Positions 1 to 8,580 of a DNA stretch of 13,774 nt are shown piece by piece. Location of the stretch: the NCBI GenBank assembly GCA_002441265.1, contig DJVQ01000028.1, positions 28,551-42,324 of the forward strand, written 5' to 3'. The notes below the pieces were generated by a model. The model was not told the origin of the DNA. It did no database searches and saw only the letters and a program-made list of their open reading frames with translations. A program made the translations under genes and the position numbers. Numbering within the stretch: position 1 is the stretch's first letter; every line of letters begins with the position of its first letter. Origin of the DNA: Syntrophaceae bacterium UBA6252 (GTDB taxonomy: Bacteria; Desulfobacterota; Syntrophia; Syntrophales; UBA6807).

Positions 1-2699
1 CCGAGGTCGATGATATGGTCGGCGGACTTGATCACATCGAGGTTGTGCTCGATGACGACCACCGTGTTCCCCATGTCCACCAGCTTCCCGAGGACGTCGA
101 GAAGCTTGCTGATGTCGTCGAAGTGGAGGCCGATGGTCGGTTCGTCGAGAATGTAAAGGGTGTTCGTCGTGAGCCGCTTCCCCAGCTCCCGGGAGAGCTT
201 GACCCGCTGGGCCTCCCCGCCGGAAAAGGTGGTCGCCGGCTGGCCGAGGCGGAGATACCCGAGGCCCACGTCCCGGAGAAGCTGAAGCCGGGACCGGACG
301 AGGGGAATGGGTTCGAAGAACAGGAGGGCCTGGTCCACCGTCATGTCGAGGACGTCGGCGATGCTTTGCCCCTTGTACCGGATGTCCAGCGTGTCCCGGT
401 TGAACCTGCGCCCGCCGCAGACGTCGCAGGTGATGTACACGTCCGGAAGAAAATGCATCTCGATCTTTTTCAGACCGTCCCCCTGGCAGGATTCGCACCG
501 GCCCCCCTTCACGTTGAAGCTGAACCTCCCCGGCTTGTAGCCGCGGAGCCGGGATTCGGGAAGGCGGGTGAAAAGATCGCGGATGTGCTGGAACACCCCC
601 GTGTAGGTGACGGCGTTCGACCGGGGCGTTCTGCCGATGGGCTGCTGGTTCATGACGATCACCCGCTCGATTCCCCCGAGGTCCCGGAGGCTCCGGATCT
701 TTCCGACCTTCCCCCGGTAACGGTTGAACCGCCTGAGGAGGACCTTGTACAGGGTTTCGATGACGAGCGTGCTTTTCCCGGAACCGGATACGCCGGTGAC
801 GCACGTGAAAACCCCCGCCGGGATGGAGACGTCGATGTCCTTCAGGTTGTTTTCCCCGGCGCCCTCGATCCGGATGACCCGGCTTCCCGCGGGCCGGCGT
901 GCCGCCGGCGGGGGGATCGCCTTCCTGCCCGACAGGTACTGCCCGGTGAGGGACTGCTCCGCCCGGAGGATCTCCCCGGGGGTGCCCTGAAAAACGACGT
1001 GCCCCCCCTCCGCGCCCGCGCCGGGCCCCATATCGATGATGTAATCGCACTCGTGCATCATCTCCTCGTCGTGTTCCACCACGAGAACGGTGTTGCCAAG
1101 TTCCTTCAGGCGTTTCAGCGACGCGATGAGCCGCACGTTGTCGCGCGGGTGCAGGCCCACGGTCGGCTCGTCGAGAACGTACAGGACCCCCACGAGACCG
1201 GAACCGATCTGGGTGGCAAGCCGGATCCGCTGTTCCTCGCCGCCCGAGAGGGTCCCCGCGGACCGCGCCAGGTTCAGGTAGTCCATGCCCACGTCGAGGA
1301 GGAAACGGAGCCTTTCCCGGATCTCCTTGAGAATCCTTTCGGAAATGGCGGTTTCCTGGGAGGAGAGACGGAGATCCCTGAAAAACTCCATGGCCTGCCC
1401 GAGAGAGAGAAGGCAAAGATCATGGATGTTCCGGCCGCCCACCGTCACGGACAGACTTTCCTTCCTCAGCCGCGCCCCCCCGCAGGCCGGGCAGTCCGTG
1501 GCGTTCATGAAGCGGCCGAGGTCGACCCGAAGATCGAACGAGTCGGCCTCCCGGTACTTCCTCTCGAGATGGGGAATCACCCCCTCGAAGGGCCGGTTCT
1601 CCACATACCGCCTCCCCGCCCGGTCGAAAATGAAGGGGATCGTTTCCGCTCCCGAGCCGCCAAGGAGAACCGTCCGCACTTTTTCCGGAAGGTGTCCGAA
1701 GGGCGTGTTCAGGTCGAATCCGTAGTGCCGGGCCAGCGACTCGATCATCTGGAAGAAGGTGAGCGATTTCTTCCCCTCCCAGGGGGCCACGGCCCCCTCC
1801 CGGAGCGAAAGGGAGGGATCGGGCACGATGAGGGACTCGTCGAAAAAGGTCTTCGTTCCGAGACCGCCGCAGGCGGGACAGGCGCCGTAGGGGCTGTTGA
1901 AGGAAAACATCCTCGGGGCCAGTTCGGAAACGCTGACGCCGCAGTCGGGGCAGGCGTAAATTTCGCTGAAAAGCAGCTCCTCTCCGTCGACGACCTGGAG
2001 CTTCACGAGTCCGCCCGACAGCCCGAGGGCCGTCTCCAGCGAGTCCCGGAGCCGCTGGCGGATCCCCTCCCGGATCACCAGCCGGTCCACGACCACGTCC
2101 ACGTCATGACGTTTCTGCCTGTCCATGACGATCTCCTCCGAGAGATCCCGGATCACCCCGTCGACCCGGACCCGGACGAATCCGTCCTTCTGGAGCTTGC
2201 GGAGTTCCTTGTGGAATTCGCCTTTCTTTCCCCGGACGATGGGGGAGAGAACCTGAAATTTCGTTCCCCCGGGAAAGGAAAGGGCGTTTTCCAGGATCGC
2301 GTCCACCGTCTGGGAGCGGATTTCCTTCCCGCACTTCCAGCAGTGCGGCGTCCCGATCCGCGCATAGAGAAGCCTCAGGTAATCGTAGATCTCCGTGATC
2401 GTCCCCACGGTGGACCGGGGGTTCTGGCTCAGGGAGCGCTGTTCGATGGCGATGGCGGGGGACAGGCCCTCGATGGACTCCACATCGGGCTTGTCCATCT
2501 GGCCGATGAACTGCCGGGCGTAGGTTGAAAGGGACTCCACGTACCGCCGCTGTCCCTCGGCATAGATGGTGTCGAAGGCAAGCGAAGACTTGCCCGAGCC
2601 GCTCACCCCGGTGATGACCACCAGCCGGTCCCGCGGGATGTCGATGCGGACGTTTTTCAGGTTGTGCTGGCAGGCGCCTCTTATTTTGATGAAAGACAT
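1..2699 (-). CDS. uvrA: UvrA, excinuclease ABC subunit A (3' end cut by window edge)
   Basis: UvrA is the damage-sensing ATPase of nucleotide excision repair. It forms a dimer, scans DNA, loads UvrB at lesions and is recruited by Mfd at stalled RNA polymerase. Reading the minus strand from ATG at 2699, about 899 codons are open. The protein ends in the conserved VVVIEHNLDVIKSADHIIDLG region, so only some 40 C-terminal residues lie outside. Visible motifs in order: Walker A GVSGSGKSS (residues 31-39); an extra CWKC pair near residue 116; the first Cys4 zinc module (CPDC...CPAC); signature LSGGEEQRIRLA with Walker B LDEPTVGLHPRD; second Walker A GVSGSGKST; second zinc module (CESC...CDVC); second signature FSGGEAQRVKLS with LDEPTIGLH. 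This is the canonical tandem ABC layout with no frame break. The ribosome site is weak (GGGAA close to the ATG). It is last in the leftward run nadA-mfd-surA-uvrA, 142 bases after the chaperone gene. Confidence 0.98.
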   Translation of the reverse strand, partial: MSFIKIRGACQHNLKNVRIDIPRDRLVVITGVSGSGKSSLAFDTIYAEGQRRYVESLSTYARQFIGQMDKPDVESIEGLSPAIAIEQRSLSQNPRSTVGTITEIYDYLRLLYARIGTPHCWKCGKEIRSQTVDAILENALSFPGGTKFQVLSPIVRGKKGEFHKELRKLQKDGFVRVRVDGVIRDLSEEIVMDRQKRHDVDVVVDRLVIREGIRQRLRDSLETALGLSGGLVKLQVVDGEELLFSEIYACPDCGVSVSELAPRMFSFNSPYGACPACGGLGTKTFFDESLIVPDPSLSLREGAVAPWEGKKSLTFFQMIESLARHYGFDLNTPFGHLPEKVRTVLLGGSGAETIPFIFDRAGRRYVENRPFEGVIPHLERKYREADSFDLRVDLGRFMNATDCPACGGARLRKESLSVTVGGRNIHDLCLLSLGQAMEFFRDLRLSSQETAISERILKEIRERLRFLLDVGMDYLNLARSAGTLSGGEEQRIRLATQIGSGLVGVLYVLDEPTVGLHPRDNVRLIASLKRLKELGNTVLVVEHDEEMMHECDYIIDMGPGAGAEGGHVVFQGTPGEILRAEQSLTGQYLSGRKAIPPPAARRPAGSRVIRIEGAGENNLKDIDVSIPAGVFTCVTGVSGSGKSTLVIETLYKVLLRRFNRYRGKVGKIRSLRDLGGIERVIVMNQQPIGRTPRSNAVTYTGVFQHIRDLFTRLPESRLRGYKPGRFSFNVKGGRCESCQGDGLKKIEMHFLPDVYITCDVCGGRRFNRDTLDIRYKGQSIADVLDMTVDQALLFFEPIPLVRSRLQLLRDVGLGYLRLGQPATTFSGGEAQRVKLSRELGKRLTTNTLYILDEPTIGLHFDDISKLLDVLGKLVDMGNTVVVIEHNLDVIKSADHIIDL

Positions 2700-2841
2700 G
2701 TTTCCCATTCCAACGGGGCGACGCCCCTTTCCTCCGGCCTTCCTCGTCCGCGGGCCTCCGCTTCCGCGACGGGAGGCCGCCGGCAGGGCGGCGCCGTCGC
2801 GTTCGTCGCGGCGCCTTCGGGGAACCTTGACGGCCGGCGTT
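2700..2841 (-). other. Hairpin-rich spacer between the surA-like gene and uvrA
   Basis: This GC-rich spacer holds three inverted repeats. GGCGCCG at 2790-2796 pairs with 2809-2815 and can gain two inner pairs past a one-base bulge. GGCCTCC at 2753-2759 pairs with 2772-2778. GGGGC at 2715-2719 pairs with 2723-2727, just upstream of uvrA. None is followed by a T run in the direction of transcription, so they are not classical terminators. They could be mRNA processing or stability elements, or simply GC-rich spacer. I see no LexA-type CTGT-N8-ACAG box here. Confidence 0.45.
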
Positions 2842-3816
2842 TTACAGGCGGACGTCGATATGGGCCTTTTTCCTCTGTTCGTCCAGCCACTCCCGGTACC
2901 GCTTCTCCATCTTCTCCCCGCCGATCCTGTCCCAGATTTCCTCCCGGACCTCCTCCACGGGCTTCAGGCCGGCGCCGCGCCGGTCCACAACCTGAAGAAT
3001 GTGAAACCCGACCCTGGTCTCGATCACGCCGCTCGTTTCGCCGTTCCGCAGGGAAAAGGCAGCCTTCTCGACCTCGGGAAGCATGACCCCTTTTTCCACA
3101 AAGCCGAGGTCCCCCCCGGTCGAGGCCGCGGGCCCCTGGGAACGTCTCAGCGCCAGTTCCGGGAAGGGCGCCCCCGACTTCAGCAGCCGGAGGATGTCTT
3201 CCGCCTCGGCGCGCAGGGCTGCCCTCTTTGCGCCGTCCATCTTCGGAGGCGCGATGAGGAGGATCTGCAGAATCCGCACGGCCTCCTTCCCTTCGTACAT
3301 CTCCTTGTGCTTGCTGTAATAATCCCCGATCTCATCGGTCGTGACGACGACCTTCGGCTTGATCTCCCGCGCCATGAACTTGAGCTTCAGGATGTGGGCC
3401 CGGATGCCTTTCTTGTATTCCTCCAGGGTGAGCCCTTCCTTTTCGAGCATCCTTCTCACCTGTTCCCGCGACAGCTCCCGCTGCCTCATCGTGTCGGTGA
3501 GCGTCTTCTCCACCTCCGTATCGACGACGGTGATCCCCAGACGTGCCGCCTCCTGGGCGATCAGGATTTTCTCGATCATGTCATCGAGGATCTTTTGCCT
3601 GACCTGGGCAACGATGGCTTCCTTCTTCCCGGCGTTCGTCTCTTCCGCGGCGACCCGCTTCAGGTAAGGCGCCGCCTCGCGGTCCAGTTCCGACAGGGTG
3701 ACGATTTCATTGTTCACCACCGCCACAATACGGTCCACCGGGGACGCCGCCGCCCACAGGGCGGAAAAAAGGACGAGAAAGATCCCCGCAAGTCCGGACT
3801 GCACCCATTTCATCAT
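2842..3816 (-). CDS. SurA-like periplasmic peptidyl-prolyl isomerase/chaperone (one parvulin domain)
   Basis: This is probably a periplasmic folding factor for outer-membrane or secreted proteins. From the chosen start the protein has a signal peptide (MMKWVQSG, then a hydrophobic core, then about ALWAAA before SPVDRIVAVVNNEIVTLSELD). A SurA-N-like helical domain carries that typical VNNEIVTLSELD sequence. One parvulin (PpiC-type) rotamase domain follows, roughly residues 180-280, with GGDLGFVEKG and GFHILQVVDRR. A charged C-terminal helix closes the protein. At 324 residues with one PPIase domain it is shorter than E. coli SurA (428 residues, two domains), as is common outside the Gammaproteobacteria. 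The frame opens at 3822, but a perfect AAGGAGGT abuts that codon, so the ATG at 3816 (six-base spacing) is preferred and 3813 is also possible. It lies 48 bases after mfd, probably in the same transcript. PrsA/PpiD-like naming is an alternative. Confidence 0.92.
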   Translation of the reverse strand: MMKWVQSGLAGIFLVLFSALWAAASPVDRIVAVVNNEIVTLSELDREAAPYLKRVAAEETNAGKKEAIVAQVRQKILDDMIEKILIAQEAARLGITVVDTEVEKTLTDTMRQRELSREQVRRMLEKEGLTLEEYKKGIRAHILKLKFMAREIKPKVVVTTDEIGDYYSKHKEMYEGKEAVRILQILLIAPPKMDGAKRAALRAEAEDILRLLKSGAPFPELALRRSQGPAASTGGDLGFVEKGVMLPEVEKAAFSLRNGETSGVIETRVGFHILQVVDRRGAGLKPVEEVREEIWDRIGGEKMEKRYREWLDEQRKKAHIDVRL

Positions 3817-3822
3817 CGCCAT

Positions 3823-3830
3823 ACCTCCTT
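3823..3830 (-). promoter_or_regulatory. Ribosome binding site AAGGAGGT that sets the surA-like start
   Basis: A perfect anti-Shine-Dalgarno match touches the upstream ATG at 3822 with no spacer. It is six bases from the ATG at 3816 and nine from the ATG at 3813, so initiation at 3816 or 3813 is favoured. Confidence 0.85.
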
Positions 3831-3864
3831 GGAAATGGCCGGTTTTTTTGTGTCCCCTCTCTCC

Positions 3865-6800
3865 TCAGCGGGAGAGTTCATCGAGCAGGCCGTTCGCCCG
3901 GTCGAGGATTTCCCGGTCCCGGAGGGCGGGGATGGAGACGAAGAGCCTCAGGTCGGGGGTGAAACGGAACTCCTGTTTCCGTTTCTTCTTCCCGAGATCG
4001 AGGATCCTCCGGGGATCCACGCGGCTGTCCCCGTTGAAAAGAAGGACCATGTCCTTCCCGTCGTATTCCATTTTCCGGATCCGCATCTCCCGCAGACGGT
4101 TCCGGAGGCGGATCATCTCGAAGAGATTCGCCACCGGGCCGGGGAGGGGTCCGTAACAGTCGGTGAATTCCTCCGACAGCTCGGCGATGTCCCCGTCCGA
4201 TGCGGCGAGGGAGACTTTCTTGTACAGGAAGAGCCGCCGCTGCTCGTCGGAAACGTAATCGTCGGGGATGAAGGAGGAAATGCCGAACTGGATCTCCGGC
4301 CGGAAGTCCTCCTCCGGAAGGGGCGTTCCCTTCAGTTCCTGAACGGCCCTCTCCAGGAGTTCCATGTACATTTCATACCCCACGGCGGAAACATGGCCGG
4401 ACTGGGAAACGCCGAGGAGGTTGCCCGCCCCGCGGATCTCCAGGTCCTGGAGGGCCACCTTGAATCCCGATCCCGGCTCTGAGAAATCCTGGATGACCTG
4501 GAGACGCTTCCAGGCGTCCCGGGAGAGGTCGCCGCCACGGGGGATGAGGAGGTAGGCGAAGGCCTCCTCCCTGGAGCGGCCCACCCGGCCCCGCAACTGG
4601 TAGAGCTGGGAGAGTCCGAACCGGTCCGCCCGGCTGACGAGGATGGTGTTGGCGGACGGAATGTCCACCCCGGAGCCGATGATGGTCGTGCACACGAGAA
4701 CGTCCGTCCGGCGGTTCACGAACCGGATCATCTCGTCCTCCAGTTCCTTCGACTTCATCTGCCCGTGGGCCACCGAGACCCGGGCCGCCGGCACGAGCTT
4801 TTTCACCAGCCCCGCCATGGTGTAGATCGATTTCACCCGGTCGTGGACGAAGAAAATCTGCCCGCTCCTGCCGAGTTCCCGCTCCATGGCCTCCCGGATG
4901 ACGTCCTCGTCGAATTCGGTCACATAGATCCTGACGGCCTGCCGTTCCAGGGGCGGGGTCTCGATGACCGACAGGTCCCGGATTCCCGCCAGGGAGAGCT
5001 GGAGGGTCCTCGGGATGGGGGTCGCCGACAGGGCGAGCACGTCCACGAGGGACTTCAGCTTCTTCACCTTTTCCTTGTCGGCCACGCCGAAACGCTGCTC
5101 CTCGTCGATGACGAGAAGGCCCAGATCCTTGAACGCCACGTCCTTCTGGACCAGCCGGTGGGTCCCGACGACAATGTCCACCAGGCCCTTCCCGAGATCC
5201 TCGAGGATCCTTTTCTGCTCCTTCGGCGCCTTGTAGCGGTTCATCGCCTCGATTCGGAAAGGGAACCGCTGGAAACGGCGGGAGAAATTCTGGTAGTGCT
5301 GCTCCGCCAGGATGGTCGTCGGGACGAGGACGGCCACCTGCTTGCCGTCCATGACCGCCCGGAAGGCGGCCCGGATGGCCACTTCCGTCTTGCCGAACCC
5401 GGCGTCCCCGCAGACGAGACGGTCCATGGGTTTTCCGCCGCTCATGTCCCGGTTCACGTCGTCGATGGCCCGCGCCTGGTCGGGGGTCTCCTCGAATTCG
5501 AAGGTGGATTCGAATTCCCCGTAGTACCGGTCCGGCGCCGAGAATCGATGCCCTTCCCGGACTTCCCGGGCGGCGTACAGGGTGACCAGTTCCTCCGCCA
5601 TTGCCTGGACCGATTTCTTCACCCGCTTCTTGACGGCGTCCCAGGAGGTCCCCCCCAGGCGGTCCACTCCCGGCCTGTGGCCTTCCGGCCCCACGTACCG
5701 CTGGATCTGGTCGAGACGGTCCACGGGGATGAAGAGCTTGTCGTTCCCGTGGTATTCGATGAGGAGAAAATCGTTCTCCCGGCTGTCGAAGCGGATCCTT
5801 TCGAGTCCCCGGTAAATCCCGATCCCGTGATCCTTGTGAACCAGGAAATCGCCCGGGGACAGTTCGGCGAAGGATTTGAGGAAGAATCCCTCCCGGCGGG
5901 AGCGGCCCCTGCGGCGCCGGATCTTTTCCCCGAAAACCTCCGTTTCCGAAATGACGGCGATCCGCAGCGCCGGCGCGACGAACCCCTCGCGGAGCCTCCC
6001 AGCCTTGACGAGGAGCCGTCCCGGAAGGAGACCCGGCTCCCCGACGTCGCCGAGAAGGGGTCCCTTCGATGTTCCGGCGGGGAGATCGTACTGCGAGAAG
6101 AGGTGGACCATGCGGTCCGTCTCGTCATCGCCGCAGACGAAAAAAACCTGGAAGTCCTCCCGGATCCATGACCGGGCCCTCTCCGCAAGGGGGGAAAGGA
6201 GTCCCCTGTCGGCCTCCGAGCGGACGGAACCCGTCCCTTTCAGACCCTCCGGCATTTCCGTTCCGAAAGCGACGGTTTCGCCGTCTCCGGGGTCGGTCCT
6301 TGAAAATTCGACGACGCCCCGGCCCGCCGGCATCCCTTCCCATTCCGCGGGGGAAACCCAGAACGTGTCCTTTTCCGGGAAATACCGTCCCTCCTCCCGG
6401 GCCCGGTAGAGAAACCGTTCCAGGTCGTTCTCCAGTTTCTCGCCGGCCGACCGGACGAGGGAAAGGGAATCGAGAAACAGGGGGGTCCGGTCGGGAAGAT
6501 AATCGAAGAGCGTGTCGAGACCTCCGGCGGAATCTCCGGAAGCGAAGAAAAGCGGGAGGAGCCAGGGAATCGGCGCCATGTCCGCCCCCCCTTCCAGCCG
6601 CTCCGCCAGCCGTTCCCGCTCCTCCCGGGACAGGCCCAGTTCGTTGGACCGGAGCCTCAGGTTCTTCATGGCCTCCCGGAGGGACAGGCCCGTTCGGAGA
6701 AACTCGGTGACCGGCCGAAGGGGCGCTTCCAGTTGTTCTTCTTTCGATCTCTGGGTCGCCGGGTCGAAGGTACGGATCGATTCGATCTCGTCGCCGGAAA

Positions 6801-7389
6801 ATTCGATGCGAAACGGTTTCTCGCCTCCGGTCCAGTGGAAATCGACGATGTTCCCGCGGACGCTGAATTCCCCTTCCCTTTCGACGAGGGGAACCCGGCG
6901 GTATCCTCCCTCCTGGAGCTTCGCCGCAAGGCCGTCCCGGTCCCGCTTGTCCCCCAGGAAGAGCGTTTCGACATACCCTTCCACGGCCTTCCGCGGGGCG
7001 ACCCTGGAAAGGAGGGCCTCCAGGGAGGCGACGACGACGGCGGGCCCGCCGGCAAGAAGACGGACCAGCACCTCGATCCGGCGGGACGGCACGTCCCCGC
7101 CCACGGCCTGGACGGAGGTGGCGAACCGGTCCCAGGGGGGAAAATGAAGAACGTCCGCGGCGCCCAGGAACAGGGAAAGGGATTCTTTCGCCTCCCGGGC
7201 GTCCTCCTCCGTTGCGGTGACGTAAAGAACCGTTTTTCGGAGGATTCCGAAAACGGAGGCAAGAACGAACGACGGGGAGGAACCCCGCAGTCCCGTAACG
7301 ACGGTTCGTTTCCCCTCTTCAAGCCGCCCGGCGATGTCCCGGACAGCCGAAGGAGAACCGTCTGTTTTCCGATCAGGGGATATTTTCAC
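3865..7389 (-). CDS. mfd: Mfd, transcription-repair coupling factor
   Basis: Mfd is a DNA translocase that binds RNA polymerase stalled at lesions, pushes it off the template and recruits UvrA. The 1174-residue product is close to the family length (1148 in E. coli). It has a UvrB-like N-terminal module (HFPPWDRF near 82-89, REGEFSVRGNIVDF near 171-184). The RNA-polymerase-interacting domain spans about 505-575 (SPGDFLVHKDHGIGIYRGLE). The superfamily 2 helicase motor has Walker A GDAGFGKTE (661-669), Walker B DEEQRFG (762-768), motif III SATPIPRTL (789-797) and motif VI QLRGRVGRS (931-939). A C-terminal regulatory domain runs to the end. The start is GTG at 7389, 29 bases after the nadA stop, with no good ribosome site visible. 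Translation may therefore depend on the upstream gene, or the true start may be slightly different. No frame breaks are seen. Confidence 0.98.
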   Translation of the reverse strand: MKISPDRKTDGSPSAVRDIAGRLEEGKRTVVTGLRGSSPSFVLASVFGILRKTVLYVTATEEDAREAKESLSLFLGAADVLHFPPWDRFATSVQAVGGDVPSRRIEVLVRLLAGGPAVVVASLEALLSRVAPRKAVEGYVETLFLGDKRDRDGLAAKLQEGGYRRVPLVEREGEFSVRGNIVDFHWTGGEKPFRIEFSGDEIESIRTFDPATQRSKEEQLEAPLRPVTEFLRTGLSLREAMKNLRLRSNELGLSREERERLAERLEGGADMAPIPWLLPLFFASGDSAGGLDTLFDYLPDRTPLFLDSLSLVRSAGEKLENDLERFLYRAREEGRYFPEKDTFWVSPAEWEGMPAGRGVVEFSRTDPGDGETVAFGTEMPEGLKGTGSVRSEADRGLLSPLAERARSWIREDFQVFFVCGDDETDRMVHLFSQYDLPAGTSKGPLLGDVGEPGLLPGRLLVKAGRLREGFVAPALRIAVISETEVFGEKIRRRRGRSRREGFFLKSFAELSPGDFLVHKDHGIGIYRGLERIRFDSRENDFLLIEYHGNDKLFIPVDRLDQIQRYVGPEGHRPGVDRLGGTSWDAVKKRVKKSVQAMAEELVTLYAAREVREGHRFSAPDRYYGEFESTFEFEETPDQARAIDDVNRDMSGGKPMDRLVCGDAGFGKTEVAIRAAFRAVMDGKQVAVLVPTTILAEQHYQNFSRRFQRFPFRIEAMNRYKAPKEQKRILEDLGKGLVDIVVGTHRLVQKDVAFKDLGLLVIDEEQRFGVADKEKVKKLKSLVDVLALSATPIPRTLQLSLAGIRDLSVIETPPLERQAVRIYVTEFDEDVIREAMERELGRSGQIFFVHDRVKSIYTMAGLVKKLVPAARVSVAHGQMKSKELEDEMIRFVNRRTDVLVCTTIIGSGVDIPSANTILVSRADRFGLSQLYQLRGRVGRSREEAFAYLLIPRGGDLSRDAWKRLQVIQDFSEPGSGFKVALQDLEIRGAGNLLGVSQSGHVSAVGYEMYMELLERAVQELKGTPLPEEDFRPEIQFGISSFIPDDYVSDEQRRLFLYKKVSLAASDGDIAELSEEFTDCYGPLPGPVANLFEMIRLRNRLREMRIRKMEYDGKDMVLLFNGDSRVDPRRILDLGKKKRKQEFRFTPDLRLFVSIPALRDREILDRANGLLDELSR

Positions 7390-7418
7390 AAATCGATGGG
7401 CTTTCAGGGGTCCCGGTT

Positions 7419-8333
7419 TCAGATTCTTACATCGAGCATCCTGCTCAGGGCTCGACCCGCGGGGATCCGGACTTCATCGGACACCTTCACGACGAAGCGC
7501 ATCTCGATAAGGGCCTGCTCGATGTCCTCCAGAGTGATGTTTTTCATGGTCGCGCAGACCATCTTTTCCGAAACGGGAATGAATTCCTTCTCCGGGTGCC
7601 GTTTTTTCAGTTCGTGGAGAATTCCCGTTTCCGTTCCGATGAGTATCTTTTGCGCTTTGGTCTCACCCGCGAAACGGATGATCCCGCTCGTGCTTCCCAC
7701 AAAGTCGGCGAGGTCGAGGACTTCTTTCCGGCATTCGGGATGGGCTGCGAACGGTGCGCCTGGATGGCGTTCCCTTGCCGAACGAACCTCTTCAGTCGTG
7801 AGAAAGTGGTGCACCGGGCAGTATCCCCGCCAGGGGATGATCTCCTTCCCGGTGAAGCGGGCGGTGTACCGGGCCAGATTCCCGTCGGGGACCATGAGGA
7901 CCCGCGTCACCCCCTCCAGGGACTCGACGACCTCGACGGCATTCGCGGAGGTGCAGCAGATGTCGCTTTTCGCCTTCACGGCGGCGGAGGAATTGACGTA
8001 ACTGACCACGGCGGCGCCGGGATACTTCTTTTTCTCCTCTTCCAGTTCCTCGGCGGTGATCATGTCCGCCAGGGGACAACCGGCATCCAGCCGCGGCAGA
8101 AGGACCGTCTTGTCGGGGGAAAGGATGGACGCGCTCTCCGCCATGAAATGGACGCCGGCAAAGACGATGACCTTCGCTTTGGTCTTCGCAGCCTCGATGC
8201 TGAGCCCCAGCGAATCGCCGAGAAAATCGGCGATGTCCTGGATTTCCCCTCTCTGGTAGTAATGAACGAGAAGGATGGCCTCTTTTTCCTTGAGGAGTAC
8301 GCGAACGGCTTTCTGGCGACGGGAGATGTCCAT
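7419..8333 (-). CDS. nadA: NadA, quinolinate synthase
   Basis: NadA condenses iminoaspartate with dihydroxyacetone phosphate to quinolinate, the NAD precursor, using an oxygen-sensitive [4Fe-4S] cluster. The three cluster cysteines are in their family contexts: AGCPLADM (Cys86), RGYCPVHH (Cys172) and MVCATMKNIT (Cys260). Also visible are HYYQRGEIQDIADFLGDS near the N-terminus, YVNSSAAVKA, CCTSANA, VPDGNLARY and HPECRKEV. The frame can be opened nine codons earlier at a GTG (8360). The ATG at 8333 has AAGGA eight bases upstream and gives 304 residues, the normal size for the short NadA form, so it is preferred. It is the first gene of the leftward run. No nadB or nadC is visible, so the rest of the pathway must lie elsewhere. 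Confidence 0.97.
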   Translation of the reverse strand: MDISRRQKAVRVLLKEKEAILLVHYYQRGEIQDIADFLGDSLGLSIEAAKTKAKVIVFAGVHFMAESASILSPDKTVLLPRLDAGCPLADMITAEELEEEKKKYPGAAVVSYVNSSAAVKAKSDICCTSANAVEVVESLEGVTRVLMVPDGNLARYTARFTGKEIIPWRGYCPVHHFLTTEEVRSARERHPGAPFAAHPECRKEVLDLADFVGSTSGIIRFAGETKAQKILIGTETGILHELKKRHPEKEFIPVSEKMVCATMKNITLEDIEQALIEMRFVVKVSDEVRIPAGRALSRMLDVRI

Positions 8334-8341
8334 GAATCCGA

Positions 8342-8346
8342 TCCTT
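8342..8346 (-). promoter_or_regulatory. Ribosome binding site AAGGA for nadA
   Basis: AAGGA on the minus strand is eight bases before the ATG at 8333 and lies inside the alternative longer frame from 8360. This supports the internal ATG as the real start. Confidence 0.7.
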
Positions 8347-8363
8347 ATTTTATTGAACACGGA

Positions 8364-8392
8364 AGTTTATCCAATCCGAAGGAATTCTTCAA
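8364..8392 (-). promoter_or_regulatory. Candidate sigma70-type promoter for nadA
   Basis: On the minus strand, TTGAAG (8392-8387) and TAAACT (8369-8364) are separated by 17 bases. Each hexamer matches four of six consensus positions. The predicted transcript would begin near 8357, just upstream of the AAGGA site, which also argues against the GTG start at 8360. Confidence 0.45.
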
Positions 8393-8517
8393 GTAAAAAA
8401 GCCCGGAAGGGGCCATGTCAGTCAAGAACGGAGACGCCACGCCCGCGAGCCGCCGGGCGCCGGCTCCGGCGGTTTTCCGTTCCCGGGCGGGTTCTTCCCC
8501 CGCCGGGGCTTATTTCA

Positions 8518-8545
8518 TTGACAAGAACCGGGGCTTTTCGATAGA
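8518..8545 (+). promoter_or_regulatory. Candidate promoter for moeA
   Basis: A perfect TTGACA lies at 8518-8523. Sixteen bases later is GATAGA at 8540-8545, a poor -10 element matching only three of six. The position, 35 bases before the moeA ATG, is sensible. The -35 is convincing and the -10 is not. Confidence 0.35.
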
Positions 8546-8568
8546 AACAGACAGAAATACGGACGAAA

Positions 8569-8574
8569 GGGAGG
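8569..8574 (+). promoter_or_regulatory. Ribosome binding site GGGAGG for moeA
   Basis: GGGAGG lies six bases before the ATG at 8581 and supports that start. Confidence 0.75.
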
Positions 8575-8580
8575 AATGCC

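Noticed and set aside
15..4482. Very long plus-strand open frames (over 800 and 600 codons) opposite uvrA, surA and the end of mfd
   Set aside because: They are antisense to genes with full sets of family motifs. High GC with G/C-rich third positions leaves few stops on the opposite strand, and the translations are low-complexity (Pro, Arg, Gly, Asp rich) with no domain.
4765..8396. Plus-strand open frames of 468, 422 and 266 codons opposite mfd and nadA
   Set aside because: Same antisense effect. There is no ribosome site logic, no recognisable domain, and the minus-strand genes are unambiguous.
8393..8413. Terminator-like GCCC-CTTCC-GGGC-T6 on the minus strand upstream of nadA
   Set aside because: The stem is only four pairs, and it lies upstream of the likely nadA promoter with no leftward gene before it to terminate.
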